DNA of 64,000 nt, taken from the NCBI GenBank assembly GCA_027490145.1, contig JAIXYQ010000012.1:83549-147548 (forward strand), given 5' to 3'. This DNA is from Planctomycetaceae bacterium (lineage in GTDB: Bacteria > Planctomycetota > Phycisphaerae > Phycisphaerales > SM1A02). The notes beneath the pieces are model-generated. The model was not told where the DNA came from. It worked only from the letters and a program-made list of their open reading frames with translations, and did not search any database. The position numbers were made by a program, and so were the translations under genes. Positions 22,887 to 33,100 of this stretch are shown here, piece after piece; position 1 is the first letter of the stretch, and the number at the start of each line of letters is the position of its first letter.

Positions 22887-23696
22887 TCAACGCTGACACG
22901 CGTCGCACCAGACCGTCGTTCGTCCAGCAACCAGTTCCGATTGAAGGGTCCGAGAACACACCCTGCATGGTTCGCCCGCTCGGCCGTACACCCTGAGGGA
23001 CGCCTGGAAGGCGCCGGTCTCCCCGCTGAGCCGTCGATACGTCCGGATGGTGCTGCCGCCACCGGCAATGGCTGACCGCATGATCGAGCCGATGGCGTGG
23101 CCAAGGGCGTCGAACTCGTGCCGCGCCACCCGCGTGCACGCACGCTGCGGCCTGATCCCTGCGAGCGCCAGGGCTTCGTCGGCATAGATGTTGCCCACGC
23201 CCGCGACGGCGTGCTGGTCGAGGAGCGCAGCCTTGATGGCACGACGGCTCGCGGCGACCCGCGCGGACCAATCACCGTGCAGGTCGAGCGCATCGGGTCC
23301 GAGGCGCGACCAACGATCCACGAGTTCGTGGCGATCCTTGAGCCACGTGATTCCACCGAATCGTCGAGGATCCACGAATCGAAGCTCCCGCGATCGATCG
23401 AGTCGCCAGGTCACGTGCGTGTGAGGTTCGATCGGCGCGGAGGCCGCCACGATGCCGAAGGCACCGGTCATGCCCAGCTGCACGACGATGACGGCGTCAT
23501 CGTGTCCGCAGAGCGCGAGCTGCTTGCCGCGACGGAGGACCTCGCGGACCCCGGAACCAAGGAGAAGTCGTTCGCGGCGGCGGGCAGCACCCGTCACCAC
23601 GTCCCATCGGCGCACATGCACGTCGATGATGGAGGAACGGAGGAGCGCAGAACGCACCTCACGAGCGACGGCTTCGACTTCTGGCAGTTCCGGCAC
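22887..23696 (-). CDS. mutM: Formamidopyrimidine-DNA glycosylase
   Basis: A 269-residue base-excision repair enzyme that removes oxidised purines and nicks the abasic site. The mature N-terminus PELPEVEAVAREV is diagnostic, with catalytic Pro2 and Glu3 after removal of the initiator residue; this fixes the start as the GTG at 23696. The beta-hairpin Lys is in LRRGKQLALCG. The helix-two-turns-helix motif is AVAGVGNIYADEALALAGI, and the C-terminal zinc finger has four Cys (CRVC and CDAC). It converges on dnaA across the candidate origin and shares its promoter region with the moxR operon. Close relatives (Nei) differ at the N-terminus. Confidence 0.93.
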   Translation of the reverse strand: MPELPEVEAVAREVRSALLRSSIIDVHVRRWDVVTGAARRRERLLLGSGVREVLRRGKQLALCGHDDAVIVVQLGMTGAFGIVAASAPIEPHTHVTWRLDRSRELRFVDPRRFGGITWLKDRHELVDRWSRLGPDALDLHGDWSARVAASRRAIKAALLDQHAVAGVGNIYADEALALAGIRPQRACTRVARHEFDALGHAIGSIMRSAIAGGGSTIRTYRRLSGETGAFQASLRVYGRAGEPCRVCSRTLQSELVAGRTTVWCDACQR

Positions 23697-23726
23697 GCGA
23701 AAACCTGCGGAAAACACCGCATCCGA

Positions 23727-23734
23727 AGTATAGT
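23727..23734. promoter_or_regulatory. Divergent overlapping -10 elements of mutM and the moxR operon
   Basis: AAGTATAGTT contains TATAGT on the plus strand (23729-23734) and TATACT on the minus strand (complement of 23727-23732). The two genes would compete for or share polymerase at one near-palindromic site. Neither -35 is convincing. Confidence 0.45.
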
Positions 23735-23791
23735 TTCGCGACCCCTTCGGATCCCATCCGGGAGCCCGACGGACCAGACGAAAGGCCAACC

Positions 23792-24859
23792 ATGGACGCT
23801 CCCGCATCGCGCATCACCGGTTCGACCATGCTGGAGCGATCAGCATCCGTGAAGGGCGCCTATGAGTCCCTGCGCCAGGAACTGTCCGGCACCATCGTGG
23901 GCCAGGACGACGTCGTGCAACAGCTCCTCCTGGCGGTCCTCTGCGGAGGTCACGCGCTCGTGGAGGGCGTTCCGGGACTGGCCAAGACCCTGATCATCGG
24001 ATCGCTCGCAAAGACGCTCTCGCTCGAGTTCAAGCGCATCCAGTTCACGCCTGACCTCATGCCCAGCGACGTCACCGGCACCGAGGTGATCCAGGAGGAC
24101 AAGGCGACCGGGACCCGTGAACTCCGGTTCATGCGCGGACCGGTCTTCGCCAACATCGTGCTGGCGGACGAGATCAACCGCACGCCCCCGAAGACCCAGG
24201 CCGCACTGCTCGAGGCGATGCAGGAAGGCCAGGTGACCTCGGGAGGCACCAACCACCGTCTTCCGAGGCCGTTCTTCGTGCTGGCCACGCAGAACCCCAT
24301 CGAGCAGGAAGGCACCTATCCGCTGCCCGAGGCGCAACTGGACCGCTTCATGTTCCTGATCAGGATCGGCTACCCGACCGAGGCCCAGGAGCTGGAGATC
24401 GTGCGACGAACGACCGGTCGCCCGCGACCGGAACCCAAGCAGGTCCTGAGCGCCGCGGACTGCACGGCCTTACAGGAGATCGTCCGCGAGATGCCGGTTC
24501 CCGACCACGTGATCTCCTACGCCCTTCGCATCGTCCGCGCGACCCGCGGCACCGACGCCTCGGCACCGTCGATGGTCAAGGATTACCTGTCGTGGGGCGC
24601 AGGGCCCCGAGCCAGCCAGTTCCTGGTGCTCGCCGCCAAGGCCAAGGCGCTCCTCGATGGCGACCAGCACGTCATGGTCCACCACATCCGCGCGGTGGCG
24701 CTGCCCGTGTTGCGGCACCGCATCGTGACCAACTTCAACGCGCAGGCCGACCGCGTGTCGAGCGATGACGTGATCGCGTCGCTGCTCGATTCGGTTCCGG
24801 TCGAGTCGACCGACCCAAGCACGGCCAAGGGCCTGGATCGCACCATCCCGGTGCAGTGA
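23792..24859 (+). CDS. moxR: MoxR family AAA+ ATPase
   Basis: A 355-residue cytoplasmic ATPase and first gene of an eight-gene operon. Walker A is VEGVPGLAKT, Walker B IVLADEINRTPPKTQAALLE, sensor 1 FVLATQNPIEQEGTYPLPEA, and the arginine-finger region LDRFMFLIRI. The lid domain ends in the usual VHHIRAVALPVLRHRI. MoxR ATPases act as chaperones that mature or activate vWA-domain proteins, which are encoded directly downstream. The first 25 residues are a short non-conserved lead, so a start at an internal ATG (23828) is possible. The stop overlaps the next start (GTGA). Confidence 0.95.
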   Translation: MDAPASRITGSTMLERSASVKGAYESLRQELSGTIVGQDDVVQQLLLAVLCGGHALVEGVPGLAKTLIIGSLAKTLSLEFKRIQFTPDLMPSDVTGTEVIQEDKATGTRELRFMRGPVFANIVLADEINRTPPKTQAALLEAMQEGQVTSGGTNHRLPRPFFVLATQNPIEQEGTYPLPEAQLDRFMFLIRIGYPTEAQELEIVRRTTGRPRPEPKQVLSAADCTALQEIVREMPVPDHVISYALRIVRATRGTDASAPSMVKDYLSWGAGPRASQFLVLAAKAKALLDGDQHVMVHHIRAVALPVLRHRIVTNFNAQADRVSSDDVIASLLDSVPVESTDPSTAKGLDRTIPVQ

Positions 24860-25836
24860 GCCCAGCCGTGGCGAACCAAGGCCTTCGCGCCGAGCAGTAC
24901 CTCTCGCCCGAGACCTTGGCGCAGCTTGCGCCATTCGAGCTCCGCGCGAAGATGGTCGCCGATGGCGTCATGAACGGCATGCACCAGTCACCGCTGCAGG
25001 GGATGGCCGTGGAGTTCGCGGCACATCGCCAGTACTCGGCCGGTGACAGCATTCGTCACCTCGACTGGAAGGTCTTCGGGCGCAGCGACAAGCTGTACGT
25101 CAAGGAGTATCGCCAGGAGACGAACCTGGACGTGATGATCCTGGTCGACGGATCGGCGAGCATGTCGTTCGGCACGCTGGGGGTGAAGCAAGGTTGGGGC
25201 GGTACGGACGCGACGCGCCGCCGCGGCGCATGGACCAAGTTCGACCACGCCACGGCCAGTGCCGCGGCACTCGCCTTCCTCTGCCTGAGCCAGCGCGACC
25301 GCGTCGGCGTGGCGGTTGGCGCCGACGGCCTTCGTGGCGCGGTGCGCAAGAGCGCGACCCGCGACCAGTGGCGGTCGATCGTGCGTTGCCTCTCCTCGGA
25401 ACCGGTCGAGGCCCGGTTCTCGCCGGCGGCGTGCATCAACCAACTGCTTGCGCAGACCTCGCACCGAACGCTCTTCGTGATCCTGAGCGACTTCCTCGGT
25501 GATCCGGAGGGATTGCGCACGGCGCTGGCTCGGCTCCGTCATCGTGGCCACGATGCCATGCTGCTCGCCATGCTCGACCGCCGAGAGCTCACGCTCGACC
25601 TGGACGTCGAGGCGCCCTTCATCGGGCTCGAGGGCGAGGACGCGCTCGATGTGGACACGCGCACCATCAGGAAGGCCTACCTTGACGAGCTGCAGCGTCA
25701 TCTGCAGGGGATCGATCGGCAGGCGCGTGCGTTCGGCTACGACCTGCAGGTCTTCGACACCCACGAATCGGTCGGTCCCGTCCTGGCGGCGCTGCTGTCC
25801 CGGCGTGAGGGCATGGTCGCCGGAGGGCGTCGATGA
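24856..25836 (+). CDS. DUF58 domain protein
   Basis: A 326-residue protein starting with a GTG that overlaps the moxR stop. The DUF58 signature FAAHRQYSAGDSIRHLDWKV is followed by YVKEYRQETNLDVMILVDGS and ASMSFG, a MIDAS-like DxSxS of a degenerate vWA fold. There are no membrane helices, so it is cytoplasmic or peripheral. DUF58 proteins always accompany MoxR; the ATPase is thought to act on them. It overlaps the next start (ATGA). Confidence 0.93.
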   Translation: MSPAVANQGLRAEQYLSPETLAQLAPFELRAKMVADGVMNGMHQSPLQGMAVEFAAHRQYSAGDSIRHLDWKVFGRSDKLYVKEYRQETNLDVMILVDGSASMSFGTLGVKQGWGGTDATRRRGAWTKFDHATASAAALAFLCLSQRDRVGVAVGADGLRGAVRKSATRDQWRSIVRCLSSEPVEARFSPAACINQLLAQTSHRTLFVILSDFLGDPEGLRTALARLRHRGHDAMLLAMLDRRELTLDLDVEAPFIGLEGEDALDVDTRTIRKAYLDELQRHLQGIDRQARAFGYDLQVFDTHESVGPVLAALLSRREGMVAGGRR

Positions 25837-27926
25837 CCTTCATCAGTCCGTGGCTCGCCGTCGCCGGGGCCGCAGCGATGGCGCTGCCGATCCTGATCCA
25901 CCTGTTCCTCCGTCGACGGCAGAAGCCCATCGAGTGGGCGGCCATGGAACTCCTGCGGCGGGCGGTCCAGCAGAGCCAGCGTGCACGGCGCGTGGAGCGA
26001 TGGATGCTGCTGGTGCTGCGTTGCCTGCTCTTGCTCCTGGTCGGCTTGGCGATCGCGCGTCCAGCGACCATGTCGACGATCGCCCTGAACCAGCCGGTCG
26101 TGCTGGGGATCGTGCTCGACAACGGTGTTGCGTCGCGGGCGGCGGCATCACCGGCCACGCCCGGTCAATCAGCGTTCGATGCCGCGCGCGGGGCGTGCGT
26201 CGAGTCGATCCGCGCCCTGCCGGGCGGTTCGTTGGTGCATGTCCTCACGACCTCGGGAACCATCGAGCACACGAGCGAGGCCGTCGATCCCGACCGGGCC
26301 GTGGCCATCCTCGGGACCCTCGCCCCGACCAACGAACCCTCGCGCGTGCGCGAGGCGGTCGATCGCGCCGATGATGCACTCCGTCGCACGACGATGCCGG
26401 GGCGCATCGTGCTGGCCAGCCCGTTCTCGCGCGGGGCGATCGACACCGAAGCACAGGTCCTGCCGGCCACGAAGGCCACCCTCGAGATCCGGGACGTCGG
26501 ATCGGATGATCAGGGAACGGCCGCGATCGTCTCCATGGTGCAGCGGACCCTGGGCCCCCAATCGACCGGGTCCGTGACGGTGGACGTGACGGTCACGCGA
26601 CCGAGCCATGAGCAGGCCCGCCGCAGCATTCCCGTGACGGTCACTGACGTGATGACCGATCGGTCCACCAAGGCCGATGCCGTCTTCGTCGAGGGATCAC
26701 AGCGTGCGGTGGCGACCGTGACGCTCGTGGTCGATCCCTCGGTCACCGAACACGGTTGGCTGGCATCGATCCCCGCGGATCGCCAGCCGGCGGATGACCT
26801 TCGTTCCGCCACGATCTCGACGCTTTCGGCCGATCCCGTGCTGGTGCTCGACCGGGAACGGCTCGATGTCGACGAGGGGTCGAGTGCGCAGTGGATCGAA
26901 CGGGCGCTCGAACCCATCGCTGGCATGGGCCTGGCGCATCGACGCATGGATCCATCCGAGGTCCGGACCGGTGCACTCAAGGGATCCACGGCCATCATCA
27001 TCTGCCGGCCCGAACTGCTCGACGCCACGAGTTGGGCCGAGTGCACGACTGCGTGCGAGTCCGGTGCACTGCTCGTGGTCGTTCCACCGACCGAGGACAC
27101 GTTCGTGGAGTGGCAGGATCCGTGCGCTGCCCTGCTTGGTCCCGGGGTCACGATCCGCCGCGAGGTGATGGAACACGATCCTCCACGCCGGCTCCAACCA
27201 CAACAACCCGCAAGCCCGATCACGCAGCTGATCGCCTCGGAGTTGACCGACCTGGTTGCACCGGTCGAGGTCAGTCGATCGGTCGTGATCGATGGCCCGT
27301 CGACCACGCTGTCGCCCATCCTGACGATGGATGACGGCTCGCCCCTGATGGTGCTCTCGACCCGTGGGCGTGGTGTGGTCGTCATGCTGGCCTCGGCGCC
27401 GGTGCCTTCCTGGAGCACGCTCGCGACCAAGCCGATCTTCGTGCCGCTCGTGCAGGAGACGATTCGCCAGGGCGAGGTGCTCCTGGATGCCGGCGGCAGC
27501 GTGATGATCGGACTGGGTCGGTTGCCCGAGGGGACGACCGAACTTCGCCCGGTCAGGGGATCCACCACGGGCGAAGCGTCGTTGACCGTTGACCCTTCCG
27601 GCATGATCGTCGGTGATGAGGTGCAACCTGGCATCATGCAGGCGATCCAGGCCCAGGGCGCTTCGGCCGAGTCGCTGCGATCCCCATCGTTGGTGGCGCT
27701 CAACGTCGATCCCACCGCGTGCGATCCGCAACGCAACGATGCTGCCCGCCTGACGGCCTGGCTCAACCAGACGATCACGACCCCCGCGGTCGAGGCATCG
27801 ACGGACACCACGGCCCGTTCGTCCACGCGTGCGTCGGTCTGGTTGTTGCTGGCCGCTGCGGTGGTCATCCTGGCCGAGACCCTGCTCGGTCGCATGTTCT
27901 CCGTACCGGAGCCATCCTCGACATGA
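25833..27926 (+). CDS. BatA-like membrane protein with vWA-related region
   Basis: A 697-residue protein. The N-terminus FISPWLAVAGAAAMALPILI, then HLFLRRR and a second helix VLRCLLLLLVGLAIARP, is the BatA N-terminal domain. Between about residues 90 and 230 a vWA-like domain is recognisable (VVLGIVLDNGVA... and later RIVLASPFSRGAID), but the MIDAS residues are poorly kept. A long extracytoplasmic part (about 230-660) and a C-terminal helix (VWLLLAAAVVILAETLLG) follow. Such proteins form a membrane complex with the DUF58 and MoxR partners. ATGA overlap on both sides. Confidence 0.85.
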   Translation: MTFISPWLAVAGAAAMALPILIHLFLRRRQKPIEWAAMELLRRAVQQSQRARRVERWMLLVLRCLLLLLVGLAIARPATMSTIALNQPVVLGIVLDNGVASRAAASPATPGQSAFDAARGACVESIRALPGGSLVHVLTTSGTIEHTSEAVDPDRAVAILGTLAPTNEPSRVREAVDRADDALRRTTMPGRIVLASPFSRGAIDTEAQVLPATKATLEIRDVGSDDQGTAAIVSMVQRTLGPQSTGSVTVDVTVTRPSHEQARRSIPVTVTDVMTDRSTKADAVFVEGSQRAVATVTLVVDPSVTEHGWLASIPADRQPADDLRSATISTLSADPVLVLDRERLDVDEGSSAQWIERALEPIAGMGLAHRRMDPSEVRTGALKGSTAIIICRPELLDATSWAECTTACESGALLVVVPPTEDTFVEWQDPCAALLGPGVTIRREVMEHDPPRRLQPQQPASPITQLIASELTDLVAPVEVSRSVVIDGPSTTLSPILTMDDGSPLMVLSTRGRGVVVMLASAPVPSWSTLATKPIFVPLVQETIRQGEVLLDAGGSVMIGLGRLPEGTTELRPVRGSTTGEASLTVDPSGMIVGDEVQPGIMQAIQAQGASAESLRSPSLVALNVDPTACDPQRNDAARLTAWLNQTITTPAVEASTDTTARSSTRASVWLLLAAAVVILAETLLGRMFSVPEPSST

Positions 27927-30193
27927 TCGATCACCCGGTCATCCGATGGTTCCTCGGCATCGAGGTCGATCCATCCGCCGAAGGATCGATCCGACTCGGC
28001 TGGGAGATGCCGCTGGCCGGTTGGATGTGGCTCGTGGGCATCAGTGCAGCCTTGCTGCTGTCATGGCTCGCGTACACGCGCATGACGCCACGGCCATGGA
28101 TGCGCCGCATCCTGACCGGACTTCGAGCGGCGGCGCTGCTGCTCGTGTTGGTGCTCGTGGCACGGCCGGTCCTCGAGTTCGTCGAGGAACGCCGCGAGTC
28201 GGATCGCATCGTGATCCTTGCCGACCGGAGCAAGAGCCTGCAGTTGGCGGACTGGAAGGACGGCAGCGGGACGTTGCGGACCCGCGACGAGCAGTTGCGG
28301 TCGAGCCTGGAAGCGATCGAGCTCGGGGATCGGCCGTCGGAGTGGTTCTCGTTCTCAAGCGACGTGGCGATGATCAGCCCGTCGGAACCGGGACCCGCTG
28401 ATGGCCGCACGACCGACCTTCCGTTGGCGATCGACCGTTCGCTGCGGCGGTCTGGCAGCGGGCCCATCGGTGGCCTGGTGCTGGTGAGCGACGGCCGGTC
28501 GACACGTCCGGTCGACGCACGGTTGATCCGATCACTGACGGCCCGATCGGTCCCGGTGTTCGCGGTGCCGCTCGGATCGCGCGAGCCGCTCGGTGACGCG
28601 TCGATCACGGATGTGCAGGCGCCGGCGCGGGCGTTCGTCCGCGATCAGGTGCCGGTGGTGGTCCGGGTCCAGCCGTTGCGCGATGCACCTGCGCGGCTGG
28701 AGTTGGTGAACGCGGCAACGGGCGCGGTGGTCGATCGGGCGATCGTTCCCGCGGGTGAGCCCTCCACGCACGTCCTGGTCACCACGACCGAGTCGGGCGA
28801 ATCGATGGATCTCCGGGTTCGGCTCGTGACGGATGCGGAGGATGCGGTGCCGACGAACAACGAGGCCACCGCCACCATGGGCATCATCGATCGTGCGGTC
28901 CGCGTGCTGATGGTCGAGGGCGGTCCCCGGTGGGAGTACCGGTACGTCAAGAACATCCTCGTGCGCGAGCCTTCCATGGAATCGAGCATCATGCTGCTCA
29001 GTGCCGACCGTGACTTCGCCCAGGAAGGCAACATGGCGGTGACGCGGATTCCATCCACGCGCGAGGAATTCGACCTGTACGACCTCTTCGTGATCGGTGA
29101 TGTCGCGGGCAGCCAGTTCAGTGATGCACAGCTCGAGGAACTCCGGCGCGCCGTGACCGAGCGCGGCGCTGGCTTGCTGTTGATCGGCGGTGAACGGTCC
29201 ATGCCGATGCAGTGGATCGGTACCCCGATCGAGGACGTCTTCCCGATGCGCCTGTCGAGCTCGATGCCACGGCAACCCGAGCCCGTGGTGATCGAACCAA
29301 CCTCCCTGGCCAAGGGCCTCGGGCTCCTCCGGCTCGGCGATGGTGAGGACCACTGGCCACCCGAACTGAGCCGGGACGGTCCGGGATGGTCGCGCATGCA
29401 GTGGATGCAACGGATCCCCTTCGAGGACCTGAAGCCGACGACCGAAGTACTCGCCACGGCGACAGGCTCGACGACCGAACCGATCGGCGCCGCGGTGCTC
29501 TCGATGCGTTTCGGCGCAGGACACGTGATCTACGTCGCGACCGACGAGACCTGGCGTTGGCGAAACGGAATCGGTGAGGCGTACCAGGAACGATTCTGGA
29601 TCCAGTTGGTGCGCTACCTCTCCCGCGCGGGACTCTCCGCGGCGGGTGGCGGCGCCCAACTCTCGATCGAGCCCAGCACCCTCACGGTGGGTCAGGCCGC
29701 CACGATCCGGCTCGACGTGAAGGATGAACTCGTGCAGCGTCGGCTTCCCGATGCGATCGATGCAGTCGTGTCGCGGTCGACTCAGCGCGAGGACACAGTG
29801 CGGCTCTCCACCGACGCGGCCACCAAGGGATCGTTGGTCGTGGGACTGGCCGGTGTCTGGCAGCCTCGCCAGGCGGGCGAGCACGAGATCACCGTGACCG
29901 ATGCGGCCTTCGGCGGCACGCTCACGGCACGCGTCCGGGTGATCGAGCCTGATGACGAGTTCGCCCGGCCCGAGACGGATCACACCACGCTCGAATCGCT
30001 CTGCGCCTCCACCGGCGGGCGCTTGCTGACTCCTGCCGACCTGGCCAACCTGGCCAGCGTGATTCCCGATCGATCCACCTTCACGGAGCGTGTGGAGCGG
30101 GTTCCCGTCTGGTCGAGTCCGCTGGCACTGATCCTGTTGGTCATGGTCTGTGGCCTCGAGTGGTCGTTGCGAAGGGTGGTCCGCCTTGCCTGA
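27923..30193 (+). CDS. Large membrane protein with vWA-like and GATase-like regions
   Basis: A 756-residue protein beginning at the ATG that overlaps the previous stop. Two N-terminal helices (MWLVGISAALLLSWLAY and AAALLLVLVLVARPVL) precede a vWA-like domain that starts DRIVILADRSKSLQ (MIDAS changed from DxSxS) and contains GGLVLVSDGRSTRPVD. A second module, VLMVEGGPRWEYRYVKNIL to YDLFVIGDVAGSQF and GLLLIGGERSM, resembles the class I glutamine-amidotransferase-like fold found in such planctomycete proteins, without catalytic residues that I can identify. A C-terminal helix (LALILLVMVCGLEWSL) closes it. Probably part of the same membrane complex as its neighbours. Confidence 0.85.
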   Translation: MIDHPVIRWFLGIEVDPSAEGSIRLGWEMPLAGWMWLVGISAALLLSWLAYTRMTPRPWMRRILTGLRAAALLLVLVLVARPVLEFVEERRESDRIVILADRSKSLQLADWKDGSGTLRTRDEQLRSSLEAIELGDRPSEWFSFSSDVAMISPSEPGPADGRTTDLPLAIDRSLRRSGSGPIGGLVLVSDGRSTRPVDARLIRSLTARSVPVFAVPLGSREPLGDASITDVQAPARAFVRDQVPVVVRVQPLRDAPARLELVNAATGAVVDRAIVPAGEPSTHVLVTTTESGESMDLRVRLVTDAEDAVPTNNEATATMGIIDRAVRVLMVEGGPRWEYRYVKNILVREPSMESSIMLLSADRDFAQEGNMAVTRIPSTREEFDLYDLFVIGDVAGSQFSDAQLEELRRAVTERGAGLLLIGGERSMPMQWIGTPIEDVFPMRLSSSMPRQPEPVVIEPTSLAKGLGLLRLGDGEDHWPPELSRDGPGWSRMQWMQRIPFEDLKPTTEVLATATGSTTEPIGAAVLSMRFGAGHVIYVATDETWRWRNGIGEAYQERFWIQLVRYLSRAGLSAAGGGAQLSIEPSTLTVGQAATIRLDVKDELVQRRLPDAIDAVVSRSTQREDTVRLSTDAATKGSLVVGLAGVWQPRQAGEHEITVTDAAFGGTLTARVRVIEPDDEFARPETDHTTLESLCASTGGRLLTPADLANLASVIPDRSTFTERVERVPVWSSPLALILLVMVCGLEWSLRRVVRLA

Positions 30194-33100
30194 CCCACGC
30201 CAGCTGATCGACCGCGTGATCATCCGCTCGCGGGTTGCACTCACGATCGCCCTGGCGTCGCGTGTGGTCCGCAACGCACTCATCGTGCTTGCCGTGCTCG
30301 TGGCACTCGACTGGATCTTCCGGTTGCCGGTCGGATTCCGGCTCGTGCAGGGCATCACGGCGTGCCTTGCGCTTGCAGGCTTCGCGGCGATCGGCGCACG
30401 GAGGATCCTGGCGTTCAAGCCACGACGGATCGATGTCGCGCTGCGGATCGAGCGCAGCCATCCGGAACTGCGCAACCGACTTGCGGCGCTTCTGGAGTTC
30501 GAGGAACAACCCACCGACGAACGCACCGAACTGCTGGCGCTTGGCCTTCCGTCGCTCCGCCAGGAGGTCGATACCGCCATGCGTGGACTCGATCCGGCAT
30601 CGATCACGTCGATGCGATCGGCGTCACGACCGGCGCGGCAACTTGCGTTGGTCATGGTCCTCTGGGCGGGAGCCCTGGCGGCACTCCCATCGATCGTCGG
30701 TGTGGGCATCGTCCGATCCCTGGCTCCATGGAGCGACGCGCAGTGGCCGAGCACCACGGAGGTCGCCGACCGCACGGATCGGGCGGTCGTCGCCACGGGA
30801 ACATCCTTCCCATGGAAGGCGGAACTGGTCCGCGGGGATCCTTCACGCGAGCGGGTGAAGGTGGAGTTCAGGATCAAGACCGGATCAAGCGGGTCCAGTG
30901 GTTCATGGGGCTCATGGCAATCCGGATGGCTTGGTGCATCCGATGGATCGACCTTCGATCGCATGCAGGATGTGCCGACTGATGCCCGTGAGATCGAGTA
31001 CCGATTCGTGACCTCGGATGCAGCGACCACCATGGCCACCATTCGGTGCGTGCAGGCCCCCACGGTGGTGCGCGCGAACCTACGTGTCACGCCTCCGTCC
31101 TACCTGACGGGCCAAGGACCTTCGACGATCGATCTGCTTCCCGTTGGTGCATCACCCGTTCGCTTCCATGAGTGCGTGGAAGGGAGCATGGTCGAGCTCG
31201 AGTTGGCCTTCTCGCGACCCGTCAAGGCGCCCACCACCGGCGATGGACCCACCACCACCGCTTCGGCGCTGGGGCTCCTGGAACCGTGCACCGCGTGCTC
31301 GATCACGGCCACACCGACCGCGTGGACCGCATCCTTGGATTTGGTCAGCGACCGATCGATCGCCGTCGTGGCCAGCGATGAGGACGGAGTGTCCATGACC
31401 GAACCGTTCGCACTCAGGCTGGTCGCGCTCCGTGACCAGCCACCCATCGCACAACTGATCCAGCCGGCGATGGACCAGACCGTGTTGCCGACCGCGAAGG
31501 TTCCCGCCGCAGCCCATGCGGAGGATGACTTCAACCTGGTCCGCTCGGCGATCGTCACACAACGCGTGGCCGGTGCGGACGAGGGCACCGAGCGAGTGCT
31601 CACGGAGCGTGTCGACCGGACGATGGTCCAGGACCTCGAGGGGATCATCGATCTCGCGGAACTGGAGGCTGCCCCGGGTGATGTCGTGGTGGTGAGCGCG
31701 CTGGCTGAGGATGCGTTCGAGCGGGACGGCACGCGTCGGGAACCATCACGCAGCGCACCGCGGAGGCTGCGCGTGGTGTCGAGCAGCGAGTTCGGCGAGG
31801 AGATCGCCGCGGCCACGGCATCGTTGCGCCAAGGTGTGCTCCGGCTGGAGGAGCGACAAGCGAGTGCCAAGGAGTCCACCGATCGACAGGCTGTCCAGCG
31901 CGATCAGGCCGAGATCGCGTCACGCACGGCGACCAGTGCCAGGCAGGCGCGTGCGCTCGCCGATCGCGTCCGCATGAACGAGGATCGCGACACACCGACG
32001 TCCCGTCTGCTCGATGAAGCAGCCAACCTGCTTGACGAAGCCCGCGCCGACGCCTCGGCCGCCAGCGAGGCGGTGACCGCGGGTGATCCGGCGTCGTGGC
32101 GCACGCCCGGTCTCACCGAGCGGCAGGACGCGGCACAGGCCACCCTTGATGCGGCGGCGCGTCTCCTGGACCGCGACACGAAGTCGTGGGAGGCATCACA
32201 GTCCTTGGCTCGCGCGGCCGAGGCGATCCAGGCCAGCCAGGCGGAACGCAAGGCCCTCGCCGAGCAGGTGCAGGGCAAGTCGCGCGATGAATTGACGCCT
32301 GGACAGCGTGCTGCACTCGACCGGATTGCGCAACGCGACGCCGAGACGGCCCAGGCCCTGCGCGAGGCGGCGGAGTCGATCAAGGCACAGGGCGCGGCAC
32401 TCGAAGCATCGGACCCTGCCCAGGCCGCAGCCATGCAGCAGGCCGCGACGCGCGCACAGCAGGAAGGCGTCGTCGGCAAGGTGGAACAATCCAGCGAAGA
32501 GACGCGGGACAACGCGATGCAGCAGGCGCAGCGCTCGGCACAACAGGCCTTGGAATCACTGGCCCGCATGCAGGATGACCTGGATGCCGCGCAGCAGCTT
32601 GAGTCCACGGTGCTCAAGCGGATCGCCGAGGAGCTCGCGGACCGGCTCAAGCAACTCATCGCCGATGCGGAAGCCGCCATGCAGTCGGTCGATGACCTTG
32701 GTGAGGATGATCCCCTGCCGCCTCAGGCGATCAGCGGGGATGTGGAGCGCTTGCGCCGGAACACCAACGCGGCGCTCGATGAGGCCGTGCGCATGGAGCG
32801 GAAGCTCGATGCGGTGATCCGACTCATCACCCCGGCGATCGGTCACGAAGAGCAGGCCCTCGTCCGGTTGGCGGCACTCCAGGAACTCGGTGGTCGTGCT
32901 GAGGTGAACCAGGCCATCGAAGCCGCGCAACAGGATCTGCGCCGCGCCCTCGAGGCCACCCAGGCCGCCGCCAACGAGGCACGGCAGGACGAGCAGCGTC
33001 AGGCTCAGGCCCGTCTCGCGGATCAATGCAAGGCACTGGTAGCGCAGGAGACCGTGATCGTGCAGGGCGCCACGGAACTCGGCGAACAGGCCGATGGGCG

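Noticed and set aside
28532..31090. An 852-codon open frame on the minus strand opposite two MoxR-operon genes
   Set aside because: Composition is Arg/His/Asp-rich without any recognisable motif, and it crosses the boundary of two well supported, overlapping plus-strand genes.
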